Source: Candidatus Dormiibacterota bacterium (lineage in GTDB: Bacteria > Chloroflexota > Dormibacteria > CF-121). From it: a stretch of 64,000 nucleotides of DNA. The notes beneath the pieces are model-generated. The model was not told the origin of the DNA, ran no database searches, and worked only from the letters and a program-made list of their open reading frames with translations. Within the stretch, counting starts at the first letter, position 1. Each line of letters starts with the position of its first letter. Location: the NCBI GenBank assembly GCA_035544955.1, contig DASZZN010000009.1, positions 246,899 to 310,898 of the forward strand, read 5' to 3'. The position numbers and the translations under genes are program-made. Positions 9,238 through 18,215 of the stretch are shown piece by piece.

Positions 9238-12003
9238 GTGCCGGTTGCAACCGCCGGCTTCATCAACCCGTCGACGGCGCTGGCCGTTGCCCCGTCGCCG
9301 CCGGCTGTCCAATTCGTCAACACGAACCTCTCACTCTGGAAGGAAACCCTGTATGCCGGATTTCAGGTTCTGCATGTTGTCGGCGAGCTCCAGAACAACG
9401 ATCCGGCGCGGAATGCCCAGAACATCATGGTCGACTGCCAGCTCTCGAACCAGGGAACGGCGCTCAACGTCGAGGCCAGGGACTCGGCGGAAGTGGAGGT
9501 CCTCCAGCCAGGTGAGAGATCGCCCTTCGACGTGCTCTTCTTCAATCCGCCCGCGGCCGATGCCGCCTCCTGCGTCATCAGCGATGCGGCGAGTCCGCTT
9601 CAGCCCAACCACAACTTCCTGGCGCAGATCACCAGCGTGACGACCGGGTCAGACGGCTTTCAGCACGTCAAGGGCACGGTGCAGAACCTGAACGCGGTCA
9701 CCGTCGCCAACGCCAGGCTCCTCTTCACCTTCTACCAGAACGCGACGGACAATCCGCTGCGGACGATCGCGGAGGACCGTCTCTTTGTCAACGATGCCAA
9801 CGCGATGGCACCCGGCTCCACCAGCGCCTTCGAACTGCTTCGCGCGCAGCCGGCGTGGGACGGGGTGGCCTCGGCGCTGCTGGTCGAAGCTCCAGTGCCC
9901 GGGGTCGGGTTCAGTCCTGCCAGCATCGCGCTCACGCAGGTGATCACGCGCAGCACCGCGCCCCAGGTGATCAGCCTCACCAATATTGGGACCGGCGATC
10001 TCCACATCGGCCTGATCTCAAAGGGCGGCGATCATCCGGGCGATTGGAGCGAGACCGATACCTGCGCGGGGTCGACGGTGGCCTCCACCGCGAGCTGCAC
10101 CATCTCCGTCGTCTTCACACCGGCGAGCACCGGCGATCGGAGCGCAAGCCTGACCGTCGCCGACGATGCCAATCGCAACCCACAGGTCTTCACGCTTACC
10201 GGTACCGGCATCGATCCGCACGCGGTCGCGAGCCCGACCCCACTCAACTTCCCGCCGCAGCCGCTGGGGACGACCAGCGAGCGTCTGCTCACGGTCACGA
10301 ACACGGGCGTCGGCGATCTGCACCTGACCAGCGTGACCAGCGGCGGACCGAACCGCGACGACTTCATCGTTGACGCGAGCGCGGACGGCTGCTCCGGTGC
10401 CACGGTCGCCCAAAGTACGGCGTGCACCGTCGGCATCCAGTTCTCGCCGACGGCGGTGGGCAACCGAACCGCCACGCTGACCATCGCTGACAATGCACTC
10501 AACAGCCCGCAGCTGGTTACGGTGAACGGCACCGGGATCACGGCGACGGTGAGCTTCAACTCTGCCGATGGGACCTACGCGTTCGGCAACCAGCTCTACC
10601 AGACGACGGCGCAACAGACCATCACGATGACGAACACCTCGCAGAGCGTGGTGAACGTCGCCGCGGTCACCGCGGGTGGGAGTAACCCCGGCGATTTCCC
10701 CGTCCTCTCGGACGGCTGCAGCGGACAGCGGATCGCGGCCCAGGGAACGTGCAGCGTAACGGTGGGATTCATTCCACAGGCGACTGGTCCGCGAAGCGCC
10801 AGCCTGTCGTTTGCCGACAACGCGCCGAACAGCCCGCAGATGGTGACGCTGACCGGGAACGGCACGCTCGGCGGGCAGTACCTTCCGGTCGCCCCCAACC
10901 GCATCTACGACACGCGCACCAGCGGCATCGGCCCGCTTGGACCCGGTGAGGAGCGCCCCGTGCAGGTGACCGGCTCGCAGGTGCCGCCCGGCGCGGTTGC
11001 CGTGGTGCTCAACGTCACGGTGACCAACACGACCCGCGCCAGCTACCTCACCGTCTTTCCGACTGGGATCTCGCGGCCAACCGCATCGAGTCTCAACTGG
11101 ACGGCGCGGCAGACCGTGCCCAACCTGGTGGAGGTGCCACTCGGTAGCGGAGGCCAGGTGTCGTTCTTCAACGCCTACGGCAATACGGATCTGATCCTCG
11201 ACCTGCAGGGCTATGTCAACCCCGCCGCCGCCACCCCGGGAGGTGCGGGTTTCTTCAATCCCTTGCCTCCGCTGCGCGTGCTGGATACCCGATCGGCCGG
11301 TGTGGGCGTAACGGCGGCGGGTAAGGTCGGAGCACAGGGCTCGATCGATGTCCAGCTCACCGGCCGCGGCAACGTGCCCGTATCCGGCGTCTCCGCCGTG
11401 GTGCTCAACGTCACGGTGACCAACCCGTCCGCGCCAAGCTACCTGACGGTGTTTCCGACGGGCGGAGCGGTCCCGATCGTGTCCAACCTGAACTTTTCCG
11501 CCGGGCAGACGGTGCCGAACCGAGTGGTCGTGATGGTGGGCACGGGTGGGAAAGTGACCTTCTTCAACGCCGCCGGCACCGTTGACGTGGTGGCCGACAT
11601 CGGTGGCTGGTTCACGGATTCCAGCAATGCGCTCGCCACTGGCGCCGGGTTCGTCGGCGTGACGCCCAACCGCATCCTCGACACGCGAAGCGGCGCCGTT
11701 CCCCTCCGCCCAGGGGAGACGCGTTCCCTGATGGTGACCAGCGGCTCGGTGCCGTTGATGACGTCGCCGACGCCCCCTCGGGCCGTGGTGCTCAACGTCA
11801 CCGTGACGAACCCGACGTCGCCCAGCTATCTCACGGTCTTTCCGGACGGCACACCGCCGCTATCATCCGACCTGAACTTCGTATCCGGACAGACGGTGCC
11901 GAACATGGTCGTGGTCAAGGTGGCATCGGACGGTACGATCAAGATCTTCAACGCCACCGGGTCGGTGGATGTCGTCGTCGACCTGGTCGGCTGGTACGGC
12001 TAA
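9238..12003 (+). CDS. Secreted protein with three ASH domains and triple-repeat module
   Basis: Numbered from GTG 9238, the product is 921 residues, but the true N-terminus is probably about 24 residues earlier, where the signal peptide is encoded. Residues about 20-220 look like an FxLYD-type beta domain (LHVVGELQNND). Three tandem ASH/HYDIN-like 'choice-of-anchor D' Ig domains follow at about 225-330, 332-438 and 441-545, each with an NxGxGDL-type strand, a Cys pair (DxCxGxxVAxxxxC) and a TLTGxG-type ending. R1 starts near 546, R2 near 671 and R3 near 804, ending GWYG. No catalytic domain is seen. A stalk-like adhesive or display protein is inferred from the all-beta architecture. Confidence 0.8.
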   Translation: MPVATAGFINPSTALAVAPSPPAVQFVNTNLSLWKETLYAGFQVLHVVGELQNNDPARNAQNIMVDCQLSNQGTALNVEARDSAEVEVLQPGERSPFDVLFFNPPAADAASCVISDAASPLQPNHNFLAQITSVTTGSDGFQHVKGTVQNLNAVTVANARLLFTFYQNATDNPLRTIAEDRLFVNDANAMAPGSTSAFELLRAQPAWDGVASALLVEAPVPGVGFSPASIALTQVITRSTAPQVISLTNIGTGDLHIGLISKGGDHPGDWSETDTCAGSTVASTASCTISVVFTPASTGDRSASLTVADDANRNPQVFTLTGTGIDPHAVASPTPLNFPPQPLGTTSERLLTVTNTGVGDLHLTSVTSGGPNRDDFIVDASADGCSGATVAQSTACTVGIQFSPTAVGNRTATLTIADNALNSPQLVTVNGTGITATVSFNSADGTYAFGNQLYQTTAQQTITMTNTSQSVVNVAAVTAGGSNPGDFPVLSDGCSGQRIAAQGTCSVTVGFIPQATGPRSASLSFADNAPNSPQMVTLTGNGTLGGQYLPVAPNRIYDTRTSGIGPLGPGEERPVQVTGSQVPPGAVAVVLNVTVTNTTRASYLTVFPTGISRPTASSLNWTARQTVPNLVEVPLGSGGQVSFFNAYGNTDLILDLQGYVNPAAATPGGAGFFNPLPPLRVLDTRSAGVGVTAAGKVGAQGSIDVQLTGRGNVPVSGVSAVVLNVTVTNPSAPSYLTVFPTGGAVPIVSNLNFSAGQTVPNRVVVMVGTGGKVTFFNAAGTVDVVADIGGWFTDSSNALATGAGFVGVTPNRILDTRSGAVPLRPGETRSLMVTSGSVPLMTSPTPPRAVVLNVTVTNPTSPSYLTVFPDGTPPLSSDLNFVSGQTVPNMVVVKVASDGTIKIFNATGSVDVVVDLVGWYG

Positions 12004-12019
12004 GCGGCGACCGATCCCC

Positions 12020-12050
12020 TTGACAGGCCCGGCACCCGGTTGGGTATAGT
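12020..12050 (+). promoter_or_regulatory. Sigma-70-type promoter
   Basis: A perfect TTGACA -35 (12020-12025) is followed after 19 nt by TATAGT (12045-12050). It lies upstream of a TTG-started gene that also has a Shine-Dalgarno, GGAAGG near 12095. Confidence 0.6.
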
Positions 12051-12103
12051 CGGCCAGAAGGGTCGGCGGACGGCAGCTCGAATTCCAATTCAAGGGAAGG
12101 GTT

Positions 12104-12937
12104 TTGGCGATAACGAGCTCAGACCACTATACGTGCACACTTATCTCACCCATCGTGGTGCTGGAGCACCGGCTGGATGGGGAAGATCTGGCGTGGGTGC
12201 GGGACCATCTTCGCCGTTGCGAAGCCTGCCGGGAGCGGGTCGACCTTTTCCGCGAGCGGCTCCTACGTGTGCAAGGACCGGCGCTGCCCCCCACGCCCAG
12301 CCTGCTTGCATCTGTTCGCCGGCGAGCGTCAGCCTATCGCGAGCGTGCGCTGCCGGCGCGCCGGTATGCGACGGTCGCCGTGATGGCCCTCCTACTCGCA
12401 GGGCTGTTCGTGTCGTCGAGTCCGCGATTCGCCGCCGACGCCGTAAAAGTGGCCCCGGTTTCATCCACCCTGGTCGACACGGGATCGGCCGGCGTGACCA
12501 GGCCGTCGACTGTGCCTTCGCGCTCCGCCACACTGGAGCCCAGCGCGGTGCCCGCCATTTCCCAGGCGGGAACAGTGCCGACCGTGGTCGTGCCCTCCGC
12601 GCACCCAGCCCCCACGCGCCCGCCGGCGCCCACTCCGGCACCCGTCGCGGCGGCGCCTCCAACCGTGCACTTGACGGTAACCCCGCTGTCCGGTCTGGCT
12701 CCCTTGACAGTGACCGCCAACGCCGCGGGGTCAGCGAGCGTAAATGGAATCGCCAGCTACGTGTTTGACTTCGGGGATGGCACGGGCCCCGCGTCGGGCG
12801 CTATCGCCTCGCACACCTATTGCCGAGTTGGGCATTATCAGTTGTCGCTTACCGTGACGGACACTGTGGGGCTGCACTCCACCGCCTACTGGCCCGTGGA
12901 CGTGACGCCGCAGGATCCCCCGGCCCCTTCCTGCTAG
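12104..12937 (+). CDS. Membrane protein with cytoplasmic zf-HC2 finger and extracellular PKD domain
   Basis: The 277-residue protein has an N-terminal HxxxCxxC finger (DHLRRCEACRERVD, about residues 34-47) typical of zf-HC2 anti-sigma factors. One TM helix follows (about 88-105), then a Ser/Thr/Pro-rich linker (about 120-185), then a PKD domain (about 187-272) with the hallmark FDFGDG and a SHTYxxxGxY strand. TTG is chosen as start because AAGGGAAGG lies 4-5 nt upstream and a consensus promoter precedes it. No sigma-factor gene is adjacent, so the anti-sigma role is only inferred from the finger. The PKD domain would be an outside sensor or anchor. Confidence 0.75.
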   Translation: MAITSSDHYTCTLISPIVVLEHRLDGEDLAWVRDHLRRCEACRERVDLFRERLLRVQGPALPPTPSLLASVRRRASAYRERALPARRYATVAVMALLLAGLFVSSSPRFAADAVKVAPVSSTLVDTGSAGVTRPSTVPSRSATLEPSAVPAISQAGTVPTVVVPSAHPAPTRPPAPTPAPVAAAPPTVHLTVTPLSGLAPLTVTANAAGSASVNGIASYVFDFGDGTGPASGAIASHTYCRVGHYQLSLTVTDTVGLHSTAYWPVDVTPQDPPAPSC

Positions 12938-12959
12938 GCGGCGACCGCAACCGCCGGCG

Positions 12960-13913
12960 CTACGGGCGGTGCGCGATCGCCTCCACGCCGCGTTTGGCGA
13001 GTTCGGCTTCGACGTCAGCGTCGAGGAATCCTCGCGCGGCATCCAACCCCCGTAGGGTTGCGTCCAGGTGGGCCAGCGTCAGCCCGCGCACGAAAATGTG
13101 AGCCTGTTCGCCTGAAGCGAGTTCCGCCATCGGTCGCATCGCGGCCGGGATCCATGCCGCATCACCAGGCAGCGACATCGAACGCAGTGCCTCGTGCTCG
13201 CCCTCGACGTCGTCGATAAAGTGCTGATGGTCGGCCCGCCGGAGAATGAACAACCGCTTCGACCCAGGCGTTCGGTCGAACAATTCGTACACGCTGGCCA
13301 GGGGGATCATCGTGTCTTGCTCGGCCGCGAGATACAGGGTGGGGACGTCGCGATCCCAGGAGAACGTGAGAGTCAGAGGAAGAATCCCCGGCCTCGGGCG
13401 CGAGCTTCCACCCGGGACCATCGCGACCACGCCCTTCACACGCGGCTCGACCTCGGCCGTGGCCAACACCGTCCATCCACCGAAGCTGTGCCCGACCAAC
13501 CCAATTCGCGATGCGTCGAGCACAATCCCCGTGTCCGTCTCACCAAGGAGATGGTCGAGGAGGAATCGGATATCCGGCACCCGGCTGGCGATCACCGCAT
13601 CGATCCGCGCGGCGCGTTCCGTATCCATCTCGCCCTCACGGCGCGCCAATTCCGATGCGACCCTCTCGGAGTGGTCCATCGCGGCGACGACGTACCCGTG
13701 ACTGGCGAGATGGGTGGCGAGGAACGTAGCCGACCGCCGGTGTCCACCGCTCGAGTGGGAGTAGACGATCAGCGGGTGCGCCTTTCCCGGCTGCGCCGGA
13801 TACCAGATCTCACAGGGGAACACCCGGCCCCGCACCAGATCGGATGCCTCGATCGTGCGGACACTGACCGGGAAACGCCCTGAGGCGAACGGATCGTAGT
13901 CGGCGACGGCCAT
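12960..13913 (-). CDS. Alpha/beta hydrolase (dienelactone hydrolase / PAF-acetylhydrolase-like)
   Basis: The product has about 317 residues and is probably cytoplasmic, as there is no signal peptide. The nucleophile elbow GHSFGG is intact, with the oxyanion-side motif SHSSGGHR earlier. The acid is probably the Asp in EQDTMIP and the base a His in RADHQHF, giving a complete Ser-Asp-His triad. The fold resembles the dienelactone-hydrolase/PAF-acetylhydrolase-like esterases; the substrate is unknown. The ATG start (AVADYDPFASG) is preferred over a GTG three codons earlier because TGC-TAGGGT ends exactly 7 nt upstream, as in other leaderless genes here. Confidence 0.8.
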   Translation of the reverse strand: MAVADYDPFASGRFPVSVRTIEASDLVRGRVFPCEIWYPAQPGKAHPLIVYSHSSGGHRRSATFLATHLASHGYVVAAMDHSERVASELARREGEMDTERAARIDAVIASRVPDIRFLLDHLLGETDTGIVLDASRIGLVGHSFGGWTVLATAEVEPRVKGVVAMVPGGSSRPRPGILPLTLTFSWDRDVPTLYLAAEQDTMIPLASVYELFDRTPGSKRLFILRRADHQHFIDDVEGEHEALRSMSLPGDAAWIPAAMRPMAELASGEQAHIFVRGLTLAHLDATLRGLDAARGFLDADVEAELAKRGVEAIAHRP

Positions 13914-13920
13914 CGCCCCC

Positions 13921-13929
13921 ACCCTAGCA
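13921..13929 (-). promoter_or_regulatory. Extended -10 box of the hydrolase gene
   Basis: On the minus strand, TGC followed by TAGGGT ends 7 nt before the ATG, with a weak TTTAGG -35 17 nt further up. It fits the leaderless pattern shared by several genes in the window. Confidence 0.4.
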
Positions 13930-13934
13930 GCGCT

Positions 13935-14381
13935 TCAGAGTCGCCTAAACCAGTCTGACGCGGAGGGTCGGGTCAGGAGGATCGCGACCGGAACAGCGGC
14001 GAACGGGCCGGTGATCGCGAGGTAGGCGATGGATGCGAGGTCGTCTTGAGCCGCAATGCTGGCGGCTAACAACCAGAGCATCAAAGCCAGCCAGATCCCC
14101 TCCAACCCCAATGCGAAGATGCGTGAGATTTTCCAGAATCGCAGACCGGTAAGCGCGACCCACAGCAGCGCGATTCCGAACAGCAGCGGTGGATACACGG
14201 CAACGCGGCCGATGGTGTTGCCGTCCGGACCCAGCAAGAACTGTGGGTCGATGAGTGCCCGAACAGCCGGCGCGACCAGCAGGATGCCCTGAACGCACAT
14301 GATCACCTGGGCTGCCACGACCGGACGAGCCGTTCGGCGCCGGCGGGATCTCGTCGGTGCGTCTGCGGTCACATCAATCAC
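13935..14381 (-). CDS. Small four-TM membrane protein of unknown function
   Basis: About 148 residues. After a short Arg-rich N-terminus (RSRRRR) come four hydrophobic helices, including VIMCVQGILLVAPAV, LFGIALLWVALTG, LALMLWLLAASIA and an Ala/Val-rich last helix. The frame stays open far upstream, but there the sequence is an Arg/His/Gly-rich shadow of the opposite-strand propeller gene, so the start was placed at GTG 14381 (or 14372). It is divergent from the propeller lipoprotein gene. I recognise no family. Confidence 0.6.
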   Translation of the reverse strand: MIDVTADAPTRSRRRRTARPVVAAQVIMCVQGILLVAPAVRALIDPQFLLGPDGNTIGRVAVYPPLLFGIALLWVALTGLRFWKISRIFALGLEGIWLALMLWLLAASIAAQDDLASIAYLAITGPFAAVPVAILLTRPSASDWFRRL

Positions 14382-14443
14382 GACGCTAGCGCTGCGCCGT
14401 ACCTGCAAGGGCGATGAACCAACAGTCGCTAATGGTGCCTTGC

Positions 14444-14449
14444 TACGGT
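14444..14449 (+). promoter_or_regulatory. Extended -10 box for a leaderless mRNA
   Basis: TGC-TACGGT ends 7 nt before the ATG of the propeller lipoprotein gene, which lacks a Shine-Dalgarno. Confidence 0.45.
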
Positions 14450-14456
14450 ACGCCTC

Positions 14457-15881
14457 ATGGCGGCTGCTCGGTTGGCCAACGCCGGGATCGCCGTGGTCGT
14501 TGCCCTTGTGGCCACCAGCTGCCAGGGCTCGTCCGGTGCGGCGCCGACCGGATCCGCGCCCGTGGCCATGACGGCGAACCCCTCTCCCGCCGAGTGGCCC
14601 ACGTACATGGGCGACACGATGCGCAGCGGCGTGGGCCCGGCAACGCCACGTGCCACCTCCCCCCATCGCACCTGGACGGCAAAGGTGGACGGCGACGTGT
14701 ATGCGGAGCCGCTGGTCGCCGGTCTCTCGGTGATCGTGGCCACCGAGCAGAACACCGTCTATGCGCTGAACGCGGCGACCGGCGCCGTCCGCTGGCGTCA
14801 GCACCTCGGCGACCCGGTTCCGCGCCGGCTGCTCGAGTGCGGCAACATCGATCCCAACGGCATCACGTCCACGCCGACGCTCGACACGGCCGCCGGCATC
14901 GTCTACGCCGTAGCGATGCTGAACACACCCATCCGGCATGAGCTGTTTGCGCTGAAGATTTCTGATGGGAGCACCATCTGGCACCGCGTGGTGGATCCGC
15001 CGGGCGAAGATCCCGGTCACCAACAGCAACGCGGTTCGTTGAACCTGTTCCGCAGCCGCGTCTATTTTTCCTGGGGCGGCTTCACCGGCGACTGCGGCAA
15101 TTACCACGGCTGGGTCATCGCGGCGCCGACGGACGGCACCGGGTCCTTGCTCACCTGGCAGGTCCCGTCGGTCAATCGCGGCGCGATCTGGGCTCCACCA
15201 GGACCGGTGATCTCCCCCGACGGAAATGTCTGGGTGACGACCGGAGACACCGACGTGCAGGCGCAGGGGGGCGTCTACGACGGAGCCAACGCCGTCGTCC
15301 GCCTGAACGCCGATCTTTCCCCGATCGACCAGTGGGCATCGAAAGAGTGGCGGTATCTCAATCAGTACGACATCGACCAGGCGTCGATGTCGCCCGCGCT
15401 CCTATCGGACGGGTTGGTCTTCATCACGGGCAAGGAAGGGGTCGGTTTTCTCCTTCGAGCGCGCCACCTCGGCTGGATCGGCGGCGAGGCGTTTAACGCC
15501 CGCGCCTGCAAAAGCGGCGGCCCGGCCCTCGGTGCGTTCGGTGGCGCCGCGGTGGCAGCGGGCCTCGTCTTCGTCCCCTGCAAGGACGGCCTCGCGGCCC
15601 TCCGCATCGACGCGTCGAAGCCGTCCTTCTCGCTGGCGTGGGAGGCCGCGCCCTACGCGAACTCCGCCATCTTCGCCTATGGGCTCGTGTGGACAGTGGC
15701 CTCGGATGCCGGGACCTATCGCGGCAACTGGAAGGGCACCCTCTATGGACTCGACCCCGTGAGCGGAGCTGTTCGCGCTCAATTGCCGCTCGGTCCGATC
15801 CCGCACTATCCCTCGCCGGCGGCGGCCGGTGGCAGCCTATATGTGGCGGGGCTCGGTGTCGTCTATGCGGTCAGCGTTTGA
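14457..15881 (+). CDS. PQQ-like beta-propeller lipoprotein
   Basis: 474 residues. A short hydrophobic N-terminus ends in the lipobox-like VATSC, so Cys22 is probably acylated and the protein held on the outer face of the membrane. The rest is a PQQ-type propeller with motifs such as NTVYALNAATGAVRW, closely related to the propeller of the protein at 1000-3573 (shared DGDVYAEPLV/DGHVYAEPLV and DCGNYHGWV). It stops where the other protein goes on into the triple module, so lipid anchor and module look like alternative ways to hold the same payload. The 3' end overlaps the convergent neighbour by 19 nt. Ligand unknown. Confidence 0.8.
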   Translation: MAAARLANAGIAVVVALVATSCQGSSGAAPTGSAPVAMTANPSPAEWPTYMGDTMRSGVGPATPRATSPHRTWTAKVDGDVYAEPLVAGLSVIVATEQNTVYALNAATGAVRWRQHLGDPVPRRLLECGNIDPNGITSTPTLDTAAGIVYAVAMLNTPIRHELFALKISDGSTIWHRVVDPPGEDPGHQQQRGSLNLFRSRVYFSWGGFTGDCGNYHGWVIAAPTDGTGSLLTWQVPSVNRGAIWAPPGPVISPDGNVWVTTGDTDVQAQGGVYDGANAVVRLNADLSPIDQWASKEWRYLNQYDIDQASMSPALLSDGLVFITGKEGVGFLLRARHLGWIGGEAFNARACKSGGPALGAFGGAAVAAGLVFVPCKDGLAALRIDASKPSFSLAWEAAPYANSAIFAYGLVWTVASDAGTYRGNWKGTLYGLDPVSGAVRAQLPLGPIPHYPSPAAAGGSLYVAGLGVVYAVSV

Positions 15882-16966
15882 CATGGGCCGGCCAGGGCGC
15901 GGGCGCCCTGACCGGGAAGTGTCGCGATCTGCGTGAGCTGACCGCCGTCCCATAGGTAGAGCTTGTCGAAGGAGAGCAGCCAGGTTCCGTGGCTGTCGGC
16001 AAGCGCGTCGTCGATCAAGGTGGAATCCGGTGCTAGCTGGACTGCTTGCTGCGGAGCCGTCACCACCCACGCGCCTCCGCGGCTGCTCCCAGGCACGCTG
16101 TAGTCGGCCTCCCCCTCGGCAATGGGAAAACCTCGAGCATCCAGTCCAAGCGGACGCAGGGACTTGCCTGGGACCTTGAACCAAACGGACACTGTTTTGC
16201 TGGCAAAATCAAACCGCGCCAATCCGCCCAGGGGATCCGTCGCCCAGGCCGCGTCCTGACCGACCACGGCCCAGATATGCTGGCTGAGCCCAACGGAAGG
16301 GTTGAAGGGAGCCGGCGCATCGGGCGCCTGTAGCTCTTCGATTTTTCGGGTTGAGGCATCAAGGGTCCATAGGCCGCCGCTATCGGCTCCGCAGCCTTCG
16401 AGGCATGGCTTGATCAGGTAGACCTGGCGGCCCGAGTACGCCACCGCCTCCCAGAGGGAGGGACTGTCGAGCAGCACACGGTCAGCGGCGGCATCGACGG
16501 TGACGACATGGACTTTCGAGCCGATTGGACCCGGACCGGGACCGTTCTGTGGGGTTGGTCCTGCTGGCGGATAGATCATCTCCGAGTAGGCATAGGAGGC
16601 ACCGTTCGGCGATAGCAGCCGCGGAGGAACCGGGAGCCAGCGGCGCGCCTTCCAATCGTATGACGGTCCGCCGAGCCCACCAACCGAGGTGCCGTTTGAG
16701 CCGTGGTACCGCGAGCTGCTGAGGTCGCTTGACGGATCCGGCGTAAACGATCCCCCCGAATAATCCACAAAGCCGCTGATTCCGCGGCCAATCCCGATTG
16801 GCAACTTGCAGGGCGTCTTCGTCGATGTTTGGTTAGTGGGAGTCACGGAAGGGCCGCTGACGACGACCACAGTCGGGGTTGGAGTCGCCGTTTGTGCGGG
16901 AGCTGACGCAACCGGACCGCAAGAGCTCAGAGCGATGACGGCTACGGCTAGCCAGAGACGTCGCAT
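15863..16966 (-). CDS. Secreted lipoprotein of unknown function, possibly a propeller
   Basis: About 367 residues. The start at MRRLWL gives a compact signal peptide ending in the lipobox LSSC; an ATG five codons earlier is also possible. A Thr/Pro/Val-rich linker (about residues 20-55) precedes a domain with short repeated beta-strand/turn units (DAAADRVLLDS, GGLWTLDASTRKIEEL, GGLARFDFASKTVSVW) that look like degenerate propeller blades. It has two Cys-rich spots (KPCLEGCGAD) and a Cys near the C-terminus, which may pair outside the cell. It is first in a minus-strand cluster with the YVTN and Kelch genes. I recognise no named family. Confidence 0.65.
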   Translation of the reverse strand: MRRLWLAVAVIALSSCGPVASAPAQTATPTPTVVVVSGPSVTPTNQTSTKTPCKLPIGIGRGISGFVDYSGGSFTPDPSSDLSSSRYHGSNGTSVGGLGGPSYDWKARRWLPVPPRLLSPNGASYAYSEMIYPPAGPTPQNGPGPGPIGSKVHVVTVDAAADRVLLDSPSLWEAVAYSGRQVYLIKPCLEGCGADSGGLWTLDASTRKIEELQAPDAPAPFNPSVGLSQHIWAVVGQDAAWATDPLGGLARFDFASKTVSVWFKVPGKSLRPLGLDARGFPIAEGEADYSVPGSSRGGAWVVTAPQQAVQLAPDSTLIDDALADSHGTWLLSFDKLYLWDGGQLTQIATLPGQGARALAGPCQTLTA

Positions 16967-17004
16967 GCATACGAAACCCATTCGGCGGGTCAGGAGTTAC
17001 GGTC

Positions 17005-18192
17005 CTACCGGTAGACCCCGTTGTGGCCCAGGCTGTAGCGGCCGGCATTGGGGAAGTAGGTAAGTCCGTGGGGCTGGCCGCCCACACGAATCGTGTGCAG
17101 CAGCTTGCCGGAGCTCGTATCGATCACATAGAGCACGCCGTTATAGCGGCCCGTCGTCCAGAGCTGCGATCCATCGGGCGATAGCTGGACCATGTCGGGG
17201 CTACCACCAATTCGCCAGGTCGCCACAACCGAGCGGGAGGCAAAATCGATGACCGAAATCGTGCCCGCCAGCCGGTTCGTGACGTACAGGGACTTTGTGT
17301 CACGAGACACCGCCAGGCCATGCGCGCCGCGGCCGGTCTTGATGAAACCGACCTCCTTCATCGCCACTGGATCGACGACAGAGACGCCCCCGCGCCCCTG
17401 GTTCGCCACGTAGAAAACGCTGCCATCTGGCGACAACCGGACGTCGACCGGTAGGCCGCCGACCTGGACAAAACCGACGATCTGCATGTTGACCGCGTCC
17501 ACCTTGACGACCACCCCGGCGAATTCCGTGCTGGCCAGCAGGTAGCTGCCGTCGGCCGAGAAGTCGAGATGGTCCACGCCACGCCATGGGATGGGCACGC
17601 TACGGATTAACTGAAAGGTATGGGGATCGCGAAAATCCAGCCGGCGCAACACCTCGGCGACGACGATCGCTTTGGTGCCGTCCGGCGTGAAGTAGAGGTT
17701 GTACGGGTCCGGCACCGCGATGCGTCCGGTCAGCGCTCCGCTGCGGGGGTCGATCACGGACAGCCTGCCGGAGCCCTCATCGTCGACGTAGAGCCGGCTG
17801 AGGTCCCACGCCGGGGCGACATGATGGGGGATAGCACCGACGTAGTAGTGGGCGATGACCCTGAACGTTGTTGGGTCGATGACATCGAGCGTGCCGCTGG
17901 CACTATTCGGCACATACACCCGTTCCGGGATGCCCGCGACCGATGGGCTCAACGTCCCGGCCATCGTCGCCTGGTAGACGTTGACCGCCGTCGGCGATGT
18001 TGCGACCACAGGATCAGCCGTCGTGTCGACCGTCGGCGCAAAATCCGGCTGCGTCGCGGCGACCGGCATACTCGGTCGCGCAGTGGCCTGGGCTAGGAAT
18101 CCCATCGGATGCATCAACACCACGCCAGTCAGGCTGCCGCACAGGCCGATTCCCGCGGCCAGCGCGATCAGGCTCCGGCCCGGAGTGATCAT
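17005..18192 (-). CDS. Secreted YVTN-type beta-propeller protein
   Basis: About 395 residues from ATG (MITPGRS); a more distal start would add 17 residues and overlap the Kelch gene. The N-terminal hydrophobic segment (GRSLIALAAGIGLCGSLTG) is a signal peptide or membrane anchor. Residues about 90-390 carry YVTN-family blades (RVYVPNSASGTLDVIDPTT, SVFYVANQGRGGVSVVD, SLYVTNRLAGTISVIDFAS), known from archaeal and bacterial surface proteins. The shorter start is favoured because TGC-TACCAT lies 11 nt before it on the minus strand. A surface-exposed binding or structural role is inferred. Confidence 0.75.
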   Translation of the reverse strand: MITPGRSLIALAAGIGLCGSLTGVVLMHPMGFLAQATARPSMPVAATQPDFAPTVDTTADPVVATSPTAVNVYQATMAGTLSPSVAGIPERVYVPNSASGTLDVIDPTTFRVIAHYYVGAIPHHVAPAWDLSRLYVDDEGSGRLSVIDPRSGALTGRIAVPDPYNLYFTPDGTKAIVVAEVLRRLDFRDPHTFQLIRSVPIPWRGVDHLDFSADGSYLLASTEFAGVVVKVDAVNMQIVGFVQVGGLPVDVRLSPDGSVFYVANQGRGGVSVVDPVAMKEVGFIKTGRGAHGLAVSRDTKSLYVTNRLAGTISVIDFASRSVVATWRIGGSPDMVQLSPDGSQLWTTGRYNGVLYVIDTSSGKLLHTIRVGGQPHGLTYFPNAGRYSLGHNGVYR

Positions 18193-18215
18193 TTTGCGCC
18201 CGGATGGTAGCAGTT

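Noticed and set aside
14382..15107. N-terminal extension of the small membrane protein at 13935
   Set aside because: The extension lies antisense to the propeller lipoprotein and is Arg/His/Gly-rich; coding character begins only near 14381.
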